A stretch of 7,058 bases of DNA, taken from positions 1 through 7,058 of the forward strand of contig JANXMD010000095.1 in the NCBI GenBank assembly GCA_025354845.1, given 5' to 3'. Source of the stretch: Verrucomicrobiota bacterium. Its GTDB lineage: Bacteria > Verrucomicrobiota > Verrucomicrobiia > Limisphaerales > UBA9464. Below, piece by piece: positions 5,075-7,058 of the stretch (its first letter is position 1; each line of letters opens with the position of its first letter). The translations under genes and the position numbers were made by a program. The notes under the pieces are model-generated. The model made no database searches, was not told where the DNA came from, and worked only from the letters and a program-made list of their open reading frames with translations.

Positions 5075-7058
5075 TCAGTTGGCGTTGCCCTTGATCCAGG
5101 CTTCGTTGTGCGAGGTCCAGTAGATCGAGTTGCGCAGGATCTTCTGGTAGGCGTCGAGGCTGTGGGCCACGGCGTCATGGCCGAGTGTGATGCCGGCGAT
5201 ACGGGTCTTGGGATGCTTGACCACGAAGACCTGCGGGAAGGTCTTGTTCTTCGATGGCGACGCCGCGGTGGCGAGCACCTCGATCGGCGTGCCCGTGGCG
5301 TCGGGCTCGAAGTAGTAGAGCTCGTCGCTGATGCCGAACGTTGCGGGCACGCCCTTCAGGATGGGGTGCTCGGGCGCGGTGACGGTGACGTCAAAGGCAC
5401 CATACCGGTCATGACCGCGCGAGCCGCCGCCGGCGAGTTCCTTGTTGAAGGCGGCCCAGTCGGGCCAGTTGTACCAGAGGCCGGGATGCAGGAGCACGAG
5501 ACCCTTTCCAGCGGCGACGTGGGCGAAGATCGCCTCACGGACTGCGACGTCGGGGAAGGCCTTGTTGGCGCTGATGACCATCACGTCGGCATCGTGCACC
5601 GAGGTGACCGAGACGTCCTGTGGCTCAAGGTAATTGGCCGAGAGGCGACCCGAGGCGTTCAGCATCGCGACGTCCGCCAGGTTGAAAAACCGGTTGTAGT
5701 CGTGCGAGGCGCCGCCGCCGATGAGGAGCACCTTGAGTCCTGGATTCCACTTCAATACCGGCAGCGCGGCCTTGGTGGCAGCGGGGGCGGCATTGGCGCG
5801 CGGCGAGCCGCCGACCTCGGCGGTGATGGAGAACAGCGTCGGGGCGACGGCGTTGTCGTAGCTCTCGAGGGTGAGAGTCTCGACCACACCATTGCCGGGC
5901 TTCAGTTCCACCGAGTGCCAGCGGATCTGTCCGGGGCCGCGAGTGAACTGCGGGAGGCCCTTGGATCCGGGCACGTCCTGCTGGCCGCGGTAGTCGGCAA
6001 TCTCCTGGCCATTGCGCAGGACGATTTCCTGGGAGGCACCCCCGGCGAAGTGTGCGGTGAGCTTCAGCACGGGAAGCTTGTCGTCGCCAACGGCGGGGAA
6101 TCCCCAACCGGCCACGCCGCCAAGGATGTGGAACCGGCTGGCGGGCACTCCCACCTTGGCCTCGACTTTTTGAGGAAGGCTTTTGCGCGACCACGCATCG
6201 GGGGCGCCGCCCCGGAGGACCACCACGTTGGCGACCGCCTTCAACGGGCTGACCACGTCAAACGGAATGTCCTCCACCTTCTTCAGGCCGTAGCTGCGGA
6301 ACGTAATGGAATCGTCGGGATTCTCCGGAGTGATGTAGAGCCCGCGGCCACTGTTGGCGGTGAAGGCTGCGGTGAGGTCCAGCATGCGGAAGCGAATCTC
6401 GTCGGCGCAGATGTAGGCGAGCATGTCGCGCAGCCCCTCGGCCCCGAGTTGGTCGAAGCCCTCGGGCATCAGCGAGCGGCCCGAACTGGAGCGCGATTTG
6501 ATGTTCGCGGTGGCGATGGTGAAGTCGCCGGTGGCATTGCGGAGCACGACTTCCTTGGCGTTTTCGCGATCGATGATGCCGTCGTACGACTGGTCATCCT
6601 TGGTCTCAATGGTAGTCGAAACGAAATTCGGTTCGACGAGGCGGTTGGGATCGACGATGTGGACCAGCAGGTCAGCCGGGCCGTGGGCACCCATGCCCGT
6701 GAGGTTTGGCGCCAGGTTGCGGCCCTCGGCCTTGAACTGATGGCAGCCGGCGCAGTTCGCGGTAAAGAGCTTGTGGCCGTTTTCCACATTGCCGGGTTTC
6801 ACCACCTCGGGAGTGAGGCGAGCGAGGAGTGCATCCTTTTCCTTGGCCTCGGGGCCTTTGAGCTCGTCGATGAGCGTGTTGGCGCGCTTGGCGACCGCCT
6901 GGTCGGGATGGGTGCGCAGCCGGTGCTGGCGGGCGGGTCCGAGCTTCAGGAGGTCGATCTTCCTGGCGGCCACGGCGTCGAGGAAGGCGAGTGACGCTTC
7001 GGATCGCTTGATAATTTGACCGAAGGCGGGTTCGACCGCCTCGGCGGGCAGATTCGGG
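5075..7058 (-). CDS. PVC-type haem-binding (cytochrome c) / beta-sandwich / ThuA fusion protein (5' end missing)
   Basis: The minus frame is open to the window edge and stops with TGA at 5075-5077. A GTG at 6971-6973 is in frame, but coding continues upstream with sensible sequence (IIKRSEASLAFLDAVAARK), so the gene is truncated by the window. Numbering from that Val: 1-55 is helical, perhaps the end of HEAT-like repeats. About 57-190 is a cytochrome c domain of the Pirellula/Verrucomicrobium type, with CAGCH (74-78; bases 6740-6754) for covalent haem, the hallmark VDPNRLVEPNF (108-117), and Met169 in SLMPEG as likely sixth ligand. About 195-390 is a beta-rich region (FHILGGVAGWG, 281-291) resembling carbohydrate-binding sandwiches. 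A Pro/Ala linker follows, then a ThuA-like domain at about 413-625 (LLIGGGASHD, GLVLLHPGLWYNW, EHPIL, DELYYF, ITLGHD). Haem attachment requires export, so a signal peptide should lie upstream. A role in sugar oxidation or utilisation is inferred from ThuA and PVC context; substrate and redox partner are unknown. Confidence 0.88.
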   Translation of the reverse strand, partial: PNLPAEAVEPAFGQIIKRSEASLAFLDAVAARKIDLLKLGPARQHRLRTHPDQAVAKRANTLIDELKGPEAKEKDALLARLTPEVVKPGNVENGHKLFTANCAGCHQFKAEGRNLAPNLTGMGAHGPADLLVHIVDPNRLVEPNFVSTTIETKDDQSYDGIIDRENAKEVVLRNATGDFTIATANIKSRSSSGRSLMPEGFDQLGAEGLRDMLAYICADEIRFRMLDLTAAFTANSGRGLYITPENPDDSITFRSYGLKKVEDIPFDVVSPLKAVANVVVLRGGAPDAWSRKSLPQKVEAKVGVPASRFHILGGVAGWGFPAVGDDKLPVLKLTAHFAGGASQEIVLRNGQEIADYRGQQDVPGSKGLPQFTRGPGQIRWHSVELKPGNGVVETLTLESYDNAVAPTLFSITAEVGGSPRANAAPAATKAALPVLKWNPGLKVLLIGGGASHDYNRFFNLADVAMLNASGRLSANYLEPQDVSVTSVHDADVMVISANKAFPDVAVREAIFAHVAAGKGLVLLHPGLWYNWPDWAAFNKELAGGGSRGHDRYGAFDVTVTAPEHPILKGVPATFGISDELYYFEPDATGTPIEVLATAASPSKNKTFPQVFVVKHPKTRIAGITLGHDAVAHSLDAYQKILRNSIYWTSHNEAWIKGNAN

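Noticed and set aside
5045..6994. 649-codon plus-strand open frame opposite the ThuA fusion
   Set aside because: It is fully antisense to a gene with clear haem and ThuA motifs. The translation is rich in Gly, Val, Glu and His with no recognisable domain, the usual mirror of GC-rich codon bias.

Overview
The window looks like a piece of a Verrucomicrobiota (PVC superphylum) chromosome of moderately high GC. The main reasons are the C-terminal half of a Pirellula/Verrucomicrobium-type haem-binding (CxxCH) protein joined to a ThuA domain, a membrane-anchored hypothetical protein of a style common in planctomycetes and verrucomicrobia, a TonB-dependent receptor tail ending in Phe, and intergenic repeat debris of kinds I associate with these genomes. 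The taxonomic call is an inference from gene families, not from a marker gene.

Layout. Bases 1-138 (+) are the last 45 codons of an outer-membrane beta-barrel, probably a TonB-dependent receptor, closed by a strong intrinsic terminator (160-196). After a spacer carrying a degenerate 14-bp tandem repeat (317-358) comes a two-gene (+) unit: an exported 'purine nucleoside permease' (NUP) family protein (405-1496) and, 50 bp later, an exported adenosine deaminase-like enzyme with all metal and catalytic residues in place (1547-2956). A roughly 180-bp spacer with another repeat-like patch (3017-3062) leads to a membrane-anchored protein of unknown function (3139-4491, +). It converges, with 11 bp between stop codons, on a minus-strand hotdog-fold thioesterase (4503-5027). 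Upstream of that gene, and overlapping its predicted 5' end, is a palindromic cluster of CACGGATTT-type repeats (4978-5058). The rest (5075-7058, minus) is the 3' part of a large cytochrome c / beta-sandwich / ThuA fusion whose 5' end lies beyond the window.

How the genes may work together. The NUP-ADA pair is the clearest functional unit. Both proteins carry signal peptides, so the pair probably handles purine nucleosides outside the cytoplasm: adenosine is deaminated to inosine, and NUP binds, cleaves or helps transfer the nucleoside. NUP has no membrane segment beyond its signal peptide and carries sequence features reminiscent of nucleoside phosphorylases, so an enzymatic or binding role is more credible than a permease. 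The ThuA fusion fits the PVC habit of coupling c-type cytochromes to sugar-oxidation proteins. The hypothetical membrane protein and the thioesterase show no clear functional link to their neighbours. No RNA genes, CRISPR arrays, insertion sequences or phage genes were seen. The gene content is mostly ordinary; the most unusual items are the secreted nucleoside module and the three different repeat types lying at boundaries between gene blocks.
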